A stretch of DNA of 32,130 bases, taken from assembly GCA_030620515.1 (NCBI GenBank), contig JAUXEM010000017.1, forward strand, positions 1 through 32,130, read 5' to 3'. The notes under the pieces are model-generated. The model ran no database searches, had not been told where the DNA came from, and saw nothing but the letters and a program-made list of their open reading frames with translations. A program made the translations under genes and the position numbers. This stretch comes from Salinivirgaceae bacterium (lineage in GTDB: Bacteria > Bacteroidota > Bacteroidia > Bacteroidales > SZUA-534). Positions 7,893 to 16,124 of the stretch are shown piece after piece; within the stretch, counting starts at the first letter, position 1; the number at the start of each line of letters is the position of its first letter.

Positions 7893-8102
7893 GAATTTTG
7901 GTTCTCAAACTACTTTTTTGTAGTTTTTGATAATAGGGAATCCAGTGATCTAGCTTTAGGCTAGAAAATCTGGAGCTGTACCCGCAGCTGTAAGTCCTCT
8001 AGCCTTAGGCTAGATAACTTTTGAACCACAGCCACTATTTAGCCTCAGGCTAGGTGGGAAGGCATCAAAAGTTGGGACAAGCCAGAAGACCTGCCTCAAT
8101 TC
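7893..8102 (+). ncRNA. Cobalamin riboswitch 2
   Basis: P1 pairs GAATT (7893-7897) with AATTC (8098-8102). P2 is CAAACTAC/GTAGTTT (7907-7926). GGGAA (7936-7940) precedes P3 TCCAG/CTGGA (7941-7973). The L5 hairpin GCTGTACCCGCAGC has CCCG at 7981-7984. A 9-bp long-range pairing joins AACTTTTGA (8016-8024) with TCAAAAGTT (8065-8073), and the B12 box GCCAGAAGACCTGCC is at 8081-8095. It is 52 bases upstream of btuB and should repress btuB, btuG and probably the downstream cob genes. Compared with riboswitch 1 it carries three extra, nearly identical palindromic hairpins, listed separately. Confidence 0.96.
7950..8053 (+). repeat. Three near-identical palindromes inside riboswitch 2
   Basis: CTAGCTTTAGGCTAG (7950-7964), CTAGCCTTAGGCTAG (7999-8013) and TTAGCCTCAGGCTAG (8039-8053) each fold into a 6-bp stem with a three-base loop. 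They lie at three different peripheral positions: inside P3, in the junction before the long-range pairing, and at the tip of the CAC/GTG stem before GGGAAGG. Riboswitch 1 has none of them. They leave the conserved core intact. Confidence 0.85.
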
Positions 8103-8122
8103 ATAACAAAAAAATTAATAAT

Positions 8123-8142
8123 AAACCTCGGGGAAAAGGTTT
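8123..8142 (+). promoter_or_regulatory. Putative P13/L13 expression platform of riboswitch 2
   Basis: AAACCT (8123-8128) pairs with AGGTTT (8137-8142) around the loop CGGGGAAA. The loop's CGGG is complementary to L5 CCCG (7981-7984), as in the known L5-L13 kissing interaction of cobalamin riboswitches. The hairpin ends 12 bases before the btuB ATG, so a kissing-stabilised P13 could block translation initiation. Pairing is seen in the sequence; the mechanism is inference from the riboswitch class. Confidence 0.6.
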
Positions 8143-8154
8143 TTAATTAAAACT

Positions 8155-10131
8155 ATGAAAAACTCAACACCTTTTTTAAGTACTAATTATAAACTGGTAG
8201 CTGCTATCTTTTTTTTAGCCGTTTTTACGAATATTGCTAATGCACAAGATTACCAAACCGACGATACTGTTCATGTTCAAGAGGTTGTAATATCTGGCGA
8301 AAGCATAAGCCGCTTTCAATCGGGTGCAAAAATTGAGAAAATACCTGCCAAACAATTTGAATTGGCACAAGATGGTAGCCTAGAACAACTACTAAGCCGT
8401 ACTACTCCTATTTCGTTAAAAGCAAACGCTGGTGCACTTTCAACCATACGTATTCGTGGCACAGCGCCCGACCATACCAGCATTAATTTTGGCGGTATAA
8501 ATATAAACTCGTTAACACTTGGGCACTCCAACGTAAGCAATGTACCTATGTATTTGTTCGACGAAGTTGCAATTCAATACGGTAGTTCAAGCTCGGTAAA
8601 TGGCTCAGGAAACATTGGTGGCGCTATACACTTAGGCTTAAAAAACTATTGGGTAAAAGGCTTTAAAGCCGAAGTAAGAACTGCTCATGGTTCGTTTGGA
8701 GAGCAATTATATGGAACTAAAATATTTTTAGGAAATGGTAAGTTTGAGTCAGTATCGAGAGCGTACTATTATTACAAAAACAATAATTTTACGTATATTA
8801 ATCCTAATGTTCGAGATTTCGAAAATCAAATATTTGAAGTTATAGACACTCAGCATAATGCTAACATTGAAAACATGGGCATTATGCAAGAGTTAAACTA
8901 CAAATTTGCAGAAAAAGAAGTTTTATTATTTAAAGTGTGGCTTGAAAACGATTGGCATTTTATACAACAAAAAATGCAAACAAATATAGCCAAACCTAAT
9001 TATCAAGAAACATATCAAAACAAGCACATACGAATATGGGCCGATTACAAGAATAGAAAAAATGCCTTTAAATACCAATTTGGGACAGGTTACGTAAACG
9101 ATAATTCAATACATAAAGGCAATGCACGTGATGCCATAAAAACCGAACGTTTTATTGGAAATGCTTTTATTGAACATGACTTTATAAATAACGCTAGTTA
9201 TAAGATTGGAACAAAAGCAGCACGTATTTACCCCAAAGTATATGCGTATCCTGTAGGTTTAGATTACGAAGATCGAATTGACCTTTATGCCTCATATAAT
9301 CATACTTTTTTTAACAAACTAAAGGCAACGGCAAATATTCGCAAAGGTTTTGTAACTAACTTTACTATACCTTTTACCCCTTCGCTTGGTGTAAACTACA
9401 TTGCGCTTTCCAAGGAAAAATATATTTTAAATATTAGCGGCAATATTGCAAAAAGCTACCGTGTACCAACCTTTAACGACAGGTTTTGGATACCCGGAGG
9501 TAATCCAGATTTAGAACCCGAACACGGCATGAGCTACGAAGCCGGAGCTAAACTAAGCTACTGCGACAATAATGTTTTTGGGAATTTAAAAGTCAACCTG
9601 TTTTACATGGATATTAACGAATGGATTCTTTGGCTACCAGGAGATACAACAAACTCGATGGGTTGGTATGCCGAAAACATACAAAATGTTGTAAGCAAAG
9701 GATTTGAACTAATGGTTGATGTAAATTACACTCTTTATATTGTTAAAATGCATTCAGGAATAAACTACACATTAACATCTACTCAACGTAAAGCATCTAA
9801 AAAAAGCTCTAATGCAATAAATCGTCAACTAGAGTATGTGCCTTTACATAGTGGTAACTTTTTTACAACCGTTACTCATAAAAAAATAAGCATATCAATA
9901 GATGCCAACTATATTCACGAGCAATATACAAACGAAGAGGAGAAAAATATTATTGACCCATATGTACTTTTGAATTTTGCCTTAAGCTACAATCTAAAAA
10001 TTAACAATAATAATAAAATAAGAATTAACGGAATGGTAAACAACATACTAAATACCAATTATATATCTGATTGGGAATATGCCATGCCACGAATAAATTA
10101 CAGAATAAGCTTAACATACAATTTCAAATAA
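8155..10131 (+). CDS. btuB: TonB-dependent outer-membrane cobalamin receptor, BtuB-like
   Basis: Imports corrinoids across the outer membrane with energy from TonB. A long N-terminus with a hydrophobic core ends in FTNIANAQ, a typical Bacteroidota signal peptide. The TonB-box-like stretch VHVQEVVISGE follows, then a plug domain (about 50-165) with IRIRGTAPDHTSINFGGI and the GSGNIGGAIHL motif. The rest is a beta-barrel with the usual SYRVPTFNDRFWIPGGNPDLEPE segment and a final strand YRISLTYNFK. The 658 residues are normal for the BtuB group. Corrinoid specificity is supported by the riboswitch directly upstream and by the lipoprotein partner 35 bases downstream. The ATG at 8155 gives a good signal peptide. 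Confidence 0.93.
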   Translation: MKNSTPFLSTNYKLVAAIFFLAVFTNIANAQDYQTDDTVHVQEVVISGESISRFQSGAKIEKIPAKQFELAQDGSLEQLLSRTTPISLKANAGALSTIRIRGTAPDHTSINFGGININSLTLGHSNVSNVPMYLFDEVAIQYGSSSSVNGSGNIGGAIHLGLKNYWVKGFKAEVRTAHGSFGEQLYGTKIFLGNGKFESVSRAYYYYKNNNFTYINPNVRDFENQIFEVIDTQHNANIENMGIMQELNYKFAEKEVLLFKVWLENDWHFIQQKMQTNIAKPNYQETYQNKHIRIWADYKNRKNAFKYQFGTGYVNDNSIHKGNARDAIKTERFIGNAFIEHDFINNASYKIGTKAARIYPKVYAYPVGLDYEDRIDLYASYNHTFFNKLKATANIRKGFVTNFTIPFTPSLGVNYIALSKEKYILNISGNIAKSYRVPTFNDRFWIPGGNPDLEPEHGMSYEAGAKLSYCDNNVFGNLKVNLFYMDINEWILWLPGDTTNSMGWYAENIQNVVSKGFELMVDVNYTLYIVKMHSGINYTLTSTQRKASKKSSNAINRQLEYVPLHSGNFFTTVTHKKISISIDANYIHEQYTNEEEKNIIDPYVLLNFALSYNLKINNNNKIRINGMVNNILNTNYISDWEYAMPRINYRISLTYNFK

Positions 10132-10166
10132 CTTTTTCTAAATATTTACAATCAAAAATAAAACAG

Positions 10167-11252
10167 ATGAAAAACAAATTTACTCTACTATTACTTATGG
10201 CATTTGCAGCCTTTACATTTACATCATGTAACGATAAAAATGACAATAATGACAATGCCGGAAAAGGTGGGAAATACATTATTAATTATGGTAGTTATAG
10301 TGGTGACAAAAGTACAGCATCCATTTTTGACACTAAAAACGACACTGTTACAAACAACTACTATAAAGCAGTAAACAGCGTTGCTATGGTGTCAAACTCA
10401 GCATACACTTACAATTTTAACAATAAAATATATTTTATGGGCAACAATACCGACCAAGTATTTTTTGTTGACGAAGATTCATTTGAGCAAACGCATAATG
10501 GTATTGCAGGTAATGATATTACAAAACCTCGTTACTGTATTGGCAAGGGCGATTATTTATATGTATCGTGCTGGGGTGGTGATGTTTGGAAAGATATTAG
10601 CCTTTCGTATATTGCTAAAATTAATATTAAAACAAATGAAGTTGAAGGTAAAATTACATTGCATGGCGGTCCCGAGGGATTAGCTATTGCAAATAATAAA
10701 CTTTATGCTGCTTTAAACTATAAAGACAGTGTTGCTGTTATAGATTTAAACACCGAGGTTATTTCCTATATTGCTACACCTGCTGTTAATACGTATTTTG
10801 TTAAAGATAAAGATGACAATCTGTATGTTTCTTTAATAAGCTCATATAGCAAACCATCTACAGAAACAGGTTTGGGTTATATAAATACCACCACTGATAA
10901 ACTTGATGCCGTTTATAAATTAGATGGTATAAGCTCATCATATGTAAACATTATGTCGGCAAATAACGATTTCTCTAAAATTTATGTAATGACATCAGCA
11001 TACGATGCAAATTGGAAGATTTCAGGTGCTGTTGCAACGTTTAATGTTGCATCAAAATCTTTCGATACCGATATGTTTGTCAAGGGAGTATCGGCTATGA
11101 ATGGTATTGGTGTTAACGATGACAATGTACTTGTATTTATATCGGAAGGTGTTACTGGAAATGGTTTGGTAAAAAAATACAAAAACGATGGGACTTTTGT
11201 TAAAGAATACGAAACAGGTATTGCTCCATATATGTTATTAACTGTTGACTAA
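10167..11252 (+). CDS. btuG: BtuG-like surface lipoprotein, beta-propeller corrinoid binder
   Basis: A 361-residue lipoprotein. The signal sequence MKNKFTLLLLMAFAAFTFTS leads to lipidated Cys21, followed by NDKNDNNDN, an acidic run like the surface-export signals of Bacteroidota. The mature part has repeated strand motifs (YIINYGSYSG, KIYFMGNNTDQVFFVD, LYVSCWGGDVW, IKTNEVEGKI, LYAALNYKDSVAVIDL, LYVSLISSY), typical of the YncE/DUF5074 beta-propellers. In gut Bacteroides, BtuG is such a surface propeller that binds cobalamin very tightly and hands it to BtuB; here the gene sits 35 bases after btuB. Assignment is by fold pattern plus synteny. The longer reading frame from 10071 is rejected since it would overlap btuB and bury the signal peptide. 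Confidence 0.8.
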   Translation: MKNKFTLLLLMAFAAFTFTSCNDKNDNNDNAGKGGKYIINYGSYSGDKSTASIFDTKNDTVTNNYYKAVNSVAMVSNSAYTYNFNNKIYFMGNNTDQVFFVDEDSFEQTHNGIAGNDITKPRYCIGKGDYLYVSCWGGDVWKDISLSYIAKINIKTNEVEGKITLHGGPEGLAIANNKLYAALNYKDSVAVIDLNTEVISYIATPAVNTYFVKDKDDNLYVSLISSYSKPSTETGLGYINTTTDKLDAVYKLDGISSSYVNIMSANNDFSKIYVMTSAYDANWKISGAVATFNVASKSFDTDMFVKGVSAMNGIGVNDDNVLVFISEGVTGNGLVKKYKNDGTFVKEYETGIAPYMLLTVD

Positions 11253-11810
11253 AGTCTTTTTGAAATTAGACTTAGGGGTTTAGGTATCTCCATACTTAAA
11301 TCACACATCTTGCAAAGGGATTCTAATGAATTTTCTTTGCAAGATTTTGTGGTAAAAACGGAGATCGGAGACCGAAATATGGAGAACGGGAAAAACTTTG
11401 CGCCTTTGTATCTTCGTGGTAAAAAGGGAAAATGGGGAACGGAAACAGGAGAAAGAAAAAAATTGAATAGTAGAATATTTAAATAACAGCTTTGCGTTTT
11501 TTTTACCACAAAGAGCTCAAAGTTAATTTCACAAAGAACACCAAGATGCAAATTAGCAAACAGTATCTTTTAATTAGTGCGTTCGTGGCTTTTTAATTGG
11601 GAATGTTAATATGTAGTAAAAGAAATTGAAAGGATTGAAAAAGATTAAATGAGATAGAGGGGATTGAACTAAAAAAAGATTGATAAATAAAATAATTCGT
11701 GCATTCGCGGCAAAAAAAGAAACCGTAAGAACGGAGAACGGAAAATGGAGACAAGAAATTGAAATAACTACTTTCTGACTTAATTTTATAGTAATACACA
11801 TAAGTGAAAC
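11253..11810 (+). repeat. Intergenic region filled with degenerate repeats
   Basis: The 558 bases between btuG and cobU have no supportable gene. They hold ACGGAGATCGGAGACCG (11357-11373), CTTTGCGCCTTTGTATC (11395-11411), GGGGAACGGAAACAGG (11434-11449), an inverted TTTACCACAAAG block (11501-11512), AATAATTCGTGCATTCG (11691-11707) and GAACGGAGAACGGAAAATG (11730-11748). ORFs reading through this stretch on the minus strand are low-complexity. Whether the btuB riboswitch transcript passes through to cobU cannot be told from sequence. Confidence 0.6.
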
Positions 11811-12320
11811 ATGGCAAAAATAACTCTTATTACAGGCGGACAGCGTAGCGGTAAAAGTAGCTTTGCTCAAAACAAAGCTCTTGAACTTTCTGAAAATCCA
11901 GTTTATTTGGCAACATCGCGAATTTGGGATACCGATTTTGAGCAGAGAATTAAACGTCATAAATCTGACCGTGGTGAAGAATGGGAAAATATTGAAGAAG
12001 AAAAGCAACTTGAACATCTGAAGCTAGAAAACAAAACCATTGTTTTAGATTGCATTACTCTTTGGTTGACTAATATTTTTCACGACAACAAATACAACTT
12101 GGAAAAATCGCTAAGCGAAGCAAAGATAATATGGACTGAACTTATAAAAAAAGACTGTACCCTTATTGTGGTTAGCAACGAACTAGGAATGGGTATGCAT
12201 GCCGAAACTGAGGTGGGTCGTAAATTTACTGACCTACAAGGATGGATGAATCAACATATTGCAAACCTTGCAGATGAAGTAATTCTGATGGTTTCAGGTA
12301 TTCCAATGACAGTTAAATAA
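11811..12320 (+). CDS. cobU: Adenosylcobinamide kinase / adenosylcobinamide-phosphate guanylyltransferase
   Basis: Phosphorylates adenosylcobinamide and then transfers GMP from GTP, giving adenosylcobinamide-GDP for CobS. The P-loop GGQRSGKS is at residues 9-16, YLATSRIWD follows, and RIKRHKSDRGEEW holds the histidine region that is guanylylated in CobU. LDCITLWLTNIF, VSNELGMGMHAE, GRKFTDLQGWMNQHIA and VSGIPMTVK complete the family pattern. At 169 residues it is at the short end of normal and complete. The ATG start directly precedes the first beta-strand. It begins the nucleotide-loop assembly block. Confidence 0.97.
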   Translation: MAKITLITGGQRSGKSSFAQNKALELSENPVYLATSRIWDTDFEQRIKRHKSDRGEEWENIEEEKQLEHLKLENKTIVLDCITLWLTNIFHDNKYNLEKSLSEAKIIWTELIKKDCTLIVVSNELGMGMHAETEVGRKFTDLQGWMNQHIANLADEVILMVSGIPMTVK

Positions 12321-12439
12321 TGAATAATAGAATGAGTAAATGATAGAATCAAAAATATTCAGTAAACAGTAAGCAGTCAAACTCGTAACATTGTTTTCAC
12401 TCTTTGCGACTTTGCGAAACAAAAAACTTTAAATAAACT

Positions 12440-13438
12440 ATGAAAGAACAACTTACACTCAAAATAAACAATAAAACCAAGCCTCCAGGGTCACTTGGAC
12501 AGTTAGAAGAAATAGCTATACAAATTGGTGCTGTTCAGAATACTTTAACACCTGCGCTAAAAAAGCCAACCATGCTAGTATTTGCTGCCGACCATGGCCT
12601 TACTGAAGAAGGCATTAGTCCGTTTCCAAAAGAAGTTACTTTTCAGATGGTAATGAACTTTCTTAATGGTGGTGCCGCCATAAATGTATTTTGCAAACAA
12701 AACGACATTGCTCTTAAAGTAGTAGATGCTGGTGTTGATTTTGAATTCCCAGAATCACCCAATTTAATAAATGCCAAAATTACCAATGGAACTAAAAATA
12801 GCCTTATAGAACCAGCTATGTCCATTGAAGAATGTAACGCCGCAATGAGTAAAGGAGCCAACATTGTAAAAACGGAAGCAAAAAACGATTGTAATATTAT
12901 TGGCTTTGGCGAAATGGGTATTGGCAACACATCGGCTGCTGCATTACTTATGCACAAATTTACTGGTTTAAGCATGCAACAGTGTGTTGGTGCGGGTACC
13001 GGATTTGATGATGCCGGAATAAACAAAAAGAAAAAAATTTTAATTAAAGTAGCTAACAAACACAAAGTAACTGAACCAATAGAAACACTTGCCGCTGTTG
13101 GTGGCTTAGAAATTGCCATGATGTGTGGTGCTATGCTCGAAGCTAAAAAGCAGAACATGGTAATTATGGTTGATGGTTTTATAGCTACATCAGCATTTTT
13201 AACTGCTTTTAAAATAGATAATTCAATTAAAAACAATGCAATATTCTGTCATACATCTGATGAAAATGGTCATAAATATATGCTCGATTACCTAGAGGCA
13301 AAAACTATTTTATCTATGGGATTAAGACTTGGCGAAGGTACAGGTGCTGCAATCGCTTATCCTATAATTAAATCGGCAGTTGCCTTTTTAAACGAAATGG
13401 CTAGCTTTGAAGATGCAGGGATTTCTAATAAAGAATAG
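12440..13438 (+). CDS. cobT: Nicotinate-nucleotide:dimethylbenzimidazole phosphoribosyltransferase, copy 1
   Basis: Makes the alpha-ribotide of the lower ligand base from nicotinate mononucleotide. The 332 residues follow the family closely: NNKTKPPGSLGQLEEIA at the start, FAADHGLTEEGISPFPKEVT, the GGAAINVF motif, VVDAGVDFEF, GFGEMGIGNTSAAA, GAGTGFDDAGI, GGLEIAMMCG, VDGFIATSA and the LRLGEGTGAAIAYP segment carrying the presumed catalytic glutamate. It is the more canonical of the two CobT proteins in this window. It is 119 bases after cobU; the gap has a CTTTGCGACTTTGCG repeat (12401-12415). The start ATG gives the normal N-terminus. Confidence 0.97.
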   Translation: MKEQLTLKINNKTKPPGSLGQLEEIAIQIGAVQNTLTPALKKPTMLVFAADHGLTEEGISPFPKEVTFQMVMNFLNGGAAINVFCKQNDIALKVVDAGVDFEFPESPNLINAKITNGTKNSLIEPAMSIEECNAAMSKGANIVKTEAKNDCNIIGFGEMGIGNTSAAALLMHKFTGLSMQQCVGAGTGFDDAGINKKKKILIKVANKHKVTEPIETLAAVGGLEIAMMCGAMLEAKKQNMVIMVDGFIATSAFLTAFKIDNSIKNNAIFCHTSDENGHKYMLDYLEAKTILSMGLRLGEGTGAAIAYPIIKSAVAFLNEMASFEDAGISNKE

Positions 13439-13624
13439 AAGTTAAAATACAGAACCTAGAATTAAGAATGAGTTTTTCAAGAATTAAAACGATGCACATT
13501 AATACCTTTGCAATGGAAGAAAAATAATTCGTGAATTAGTGGCTTGTATTTAATGCGAGAATGATTCAATGATAGAATAAAAATCTTTGCGCCTTTGTGC
13601 CTTTGCGAGCTTAAAAATATAACA
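13439..13624 (+). repeat. Intergenic repeats before cobS
   Basis: The gap holds AATAATTCGTGAATTAGTGG (13524-13543) and CTTTGCGCCTTTGTGC followed by CTTTGCG (13582-13604), three tandem copies of an 8-base unit. An ORF in frame with cobS begins in the last unit, which is a shadow of the repeat and not a true N-terminus. Confidence 0.6.
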
Positions 13625-14398
13625 ATGAACCAAATACGAATATTCCTAACAGCCATAATGTTTTATACACGCATTCCGATACCAAAAATAAAGGACTACA
13701 ACAATGGAATGCTAAGTAAATCTACGCGCTACTTTCCTCTTATTGGTTTAATTGTGGGAGTATTAACCGCTTTAGTATATTTTGGATTTTCGAAAATTCT
13801 ACCATCCGAAATAGCTATTTTACTATCAATGGCATTCTCTGTTTATCTGACAGGAGCTTTTCATGAAGATGGATTTGCCGATTTTTGCGATGGTTTTGGT
13901 GGTGGTTACACTAAAGAAAAAGTACTAACCATTATGAAAGATAGCCGAATAGGAACCTATGGCTCTGTTGGATTAATATTCATGTTGGCTACTAAATTTC
14001 TTGCTTTAAATGCATTAAATACTTCTTTACTAATTGGTATAATCATAGCCGGACATACATTTAGCCGCATAATACCTGTGGCACTCATTTACATTACACA
14101 GTATGTTCGCGAAGACGAAACCAGCAAATCAAAGCCCATTGGACATAGAGGAAGCTACTTGGCTTTATTCTTTGCAATCATTACTGGACTTGTTCCTGTT
14201 ATTTGGATAGGTTGGTTTGCTGCTCTAATATTTTCAATTGCAATTCTTTTTGTAACACTAATATTCAAAAGATATATAGTTAAAAAAATTGGCGGCTATA
14301 CAGGTGATGTTCTTGGTGCATTACAGCAAATAACTGAAGTGGTATTCTATTTATGCATACTTGTACTACAAAATAACGAAGCATGGAACTTGTTTTAA
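13625..14398 (+). CDS. cobS: Cobalamin-5'-phosphate synthase (adenosylcobinamide-GDP ribazoletransferase)
   Basis: Joins adenosylcobinamide-GDP to the alpha-ribotide in the inner membrane. The protein is a multi-span membrane protein: FLTAIMFYTRIPIPK at the N-terminus, hydrophobic segments around 40-80, 120-145 and 175-215, and the acidic active-site signature GAFHEDGFADFCDGFGGG followed by IMKDSRIGTYG, typical of CobS. The 257 residues from ATG 13625 are the normal size; ten more in-frame codons upstream come from repeat DNA. It overlaps cobC by 16 bases, implying translational coupling of the last two steps of cobamide assembly. Confidence 0.97.
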   Translation: MNQIRIFLTAIMFYTRIPIPKIKDYNNGMLSKSTRYFPLIGLIVGVLTALVYFGFSKILPSEIAILLSMAFSVYLTGAFHEDGFADFCDGFGGGYTKEKVLTIMKDSRIGTYGSVGLIFMLATKFLALNALNTSLLIGIIIAGHTFSRIIPVALIYITQYVREDETSKSKPIGHRGSYLALFFAIITGLVPVIWIGWFAALIFSIAILFVTLIFKRYIVKKIGGYTGDVLGALQQITEVVFYLCILVLQNNEAWNLF

Positions 14399-14928
14399 TC
14401 CGACATACGAAAGTAGCTGTTGAAAAAGGCATATGTTATGGTTTTACCGATGTGGATGTTGCATCTACCTTTAAAGAAGAGGTATTAGATACAGCAAACC
14501 AAATAAAGAGTCTTTCATTCGATGAAATTTGGTCGAGTCCACTTAGCAGGAGTTTAAAACTTGCAAAAGAATTATTTCCGCACCAAACTATAAATACTGA
14601 TGAACGACTAAAAGAACTTAACTTCGGCGATTGGGAAGGGCTTACATGGGAACAATTATTTGAATTATCTGAAGGCAAAAGCTGGATGGAAAACTATCTT
14701 AAAAATAGATGTCCCAATGGAGAATCGTTTCAAGACCAAATAAACAGAATTATCGATTTCTACAAAGAAAAAAAGAAAAGCTTTAACTATAAACGAATAG
14801 CAATTATATCCCATGGAGGAAGCATCCGAGCATTTCTATGTCATTTGCAAAATATGAATCCAGAAAAAGCTTTCGACATTGATATTGACTATGGAAGCGT
14901 AACAACACTAAATATAACAAATGATTAA
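14383..14928 (+). CDS. cobC: Alpha-ribazole phosphatase (histidine phosphatase family)
   Basis: Removes the 5'-phosphate from adenosylcobalamin phosphate or alpha-ribazole phosphate. The 181-residue protein starts MELVLIRHTK with the RHT triad (Arg7, His8, Thr9), followed by ICYGFTDVDV, IWSSPLSRSLKLAKEL, ERLKELNFGDWEGLTWEQL and IISHGGSIRAFLC with the second catalytic histidine. The pattern ICYG.TDV and FGDWEG is that of CobC and not of general phosphoglycerate mutases. It overlaps cobS by 16 bases and the second cobT by 8, within the nucleotide-loop block. Confidence 0.94.
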   Translation: MELVLIRHTKVAVEKGICYGFTDVDVASTFKEEVLDTANQIKSLSFDEIWSSPLSRSLKLAKELFPHQTINTDERLKELNFGDWEGLTWEQLFELSEGKSWMENYLKNRCPNGESFQDQINRIIDFYKEKKKSFNYKRIAIISHGGSIRAFLCHLQNMNPEKAFDIDIDYGSVTTLNITND

Positions 14929-15976
14929 AACAGACATACCAAATATTGCCCAACATCTTAAAGATGAAATACAGCTAAAGCTTGACAATAAGGCCAAACC
15001 AGTTGGTTCATTGGGTAAACTTGAAGAAATTGCACTCAGAATTGGCATGATTCAACATTCCCTTACTCCAAAATTCACTAAACCGGTAATACTAACTGTT
15101 GCAGCCGATCATCACATTACAAAAGAAGGTGTTAGCCCCTGCCCTGTTGAGATAACCTGGCAACAGGTAAATAATTTTTTAGCCGGAGGAGGGGGAATTG
15201 GTCTATTCTCAAAAGTTTATGGTATGGATTTATGGGTAGCCGATGCCGGTGTTGATTATGACTTTCCAATAAACGAAAAACTAATTAATGTTAAAATTAA
15301 AAAAGGATCCGCTAACTTTCTGTATGAACCAGCCATGACACTTACTGAATGTAAGCAAGCTATAAATAATGGTAAAGAAATAGTAAATAAATTTCATGAG
15401 CAAGGAACAAATATCATAGGTTTTGGTGAAATGGGCATTGGAAACACAACACCCGCCTCGGCGCTAATGTCAATTTTCTGCAACTTAACTATTGAGGATT
15501 GTGTTGGACCAGGTTCCGGACTTTCATATGACGGGGTTAGTCATAAAGCCAATGTAATTAAACAAGCAATAGAAAAACACGGAGTTTCAAGCAATCCAGT
15601 TGAAAACCTAGCTCGTTATGGCGGGTTAGAAATAGCCACTATTGCAGGCGGAATGTTGCAAGCTGCCGAAAATAAAATGATAATTATTACCGATGGTTTC
15701 ATTACCACTTCTGCACTATTAGTTGCTCAAGCTATTAATCCAAAAGTGCTCAATTATGCCTTTTTCTCTCATCAATCGAAAGAGCAAGGACATATAAAAA
15801 TGATTGAATTTATGAATGGAGATGCTATTTTAGATTTAGATTTGCGCCTTGGAGAAGGCACTGGTGCTACATTGGCATATTCAATTTTAAAAGGTGCAGT
15901 TGCCGTTTTAACTGACATGACATCCTTTGAAGAAAGTAAAGTGATTAATACAAGTCATATTAGAATTTCAAATTAA
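14921..15976 (+). CDS. cobT: CobT paralog, copy 2 (lower-ligand phosphoribosyltransferase)
   Basis: A second CobT homologue of 351 residues. It keeps DNKAKPVGSLGKLEEIALR, AADHHITKEGVSPCPVEIT, GFGEMGIGNTTPASAL, GGLEIATIAGG, TDGFITTSALL and LRLGEGTGATLAYS, so the main catalytic glutamates are present. It departs from copy 1 in regions that shape the active site: GGGGIGLF replaces GGAAINVF, AADHH replaces AADHG, and GPGSGLSYDGVSH replaces GAGTGFDDAGINK. It overlaps cobC by 8 bases, so it is expressed with cobS-cobC. It may activate another lower ligand base or form a heteromer with copy 1, as ArsA/ArsB do in Sporomusa and Veillonella. Family membership is certain; specificity is unknown. Confidence 0.95.
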   Translation: MIKTDIPNIAQHLKDEIQLKLDNKAKPVGSLGKLEEIALRIGMIQHSLTPKFTKPVILTVAADHHITKEGVSPCPVEITWQQVNNFLAGGGGIGLFSKVYGMDLWVADAGVDYDFPINEKLINVKIKKGSANFLYEPAMTLTECKQAINNGKEIVNKFHEQGTNIIGFGEMGIGNTTPASALMSIFCNLTIEDCVGPGSGLSYDGVSHKANVIKQAIEKHGVSSNPVENLARYGGLEIATIAGGMLQAAENKMIIITDGFITTSALLVAQAINPKVLNYAFFSHQSKEQGHIKMIEFMNGDAILDLDLRLGEGTGATLAYSILKGAVAVLTDMTSFEESKVINTSHIRISN

Positions 15977-16124
15977 TGAATACTTATATTGAACAATGAG
16001 TAATGGTTTATTTGCGACTTTTTATATTATTAACAAAAAGTAATTAGTAGGCAGCTAACTAAACTCGAAACCCGTAGCTCGAAACAAAATAATTAACAAA
16101 TTAGTGGCATAATAAATAATAAAC

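Noticed and set aside
11574-12017. Minus-strand ORF overlapping the start of cobU.
   Set aside because: Phe-rich low-complexity product, antisense to a certain gene and to repeat sequence.
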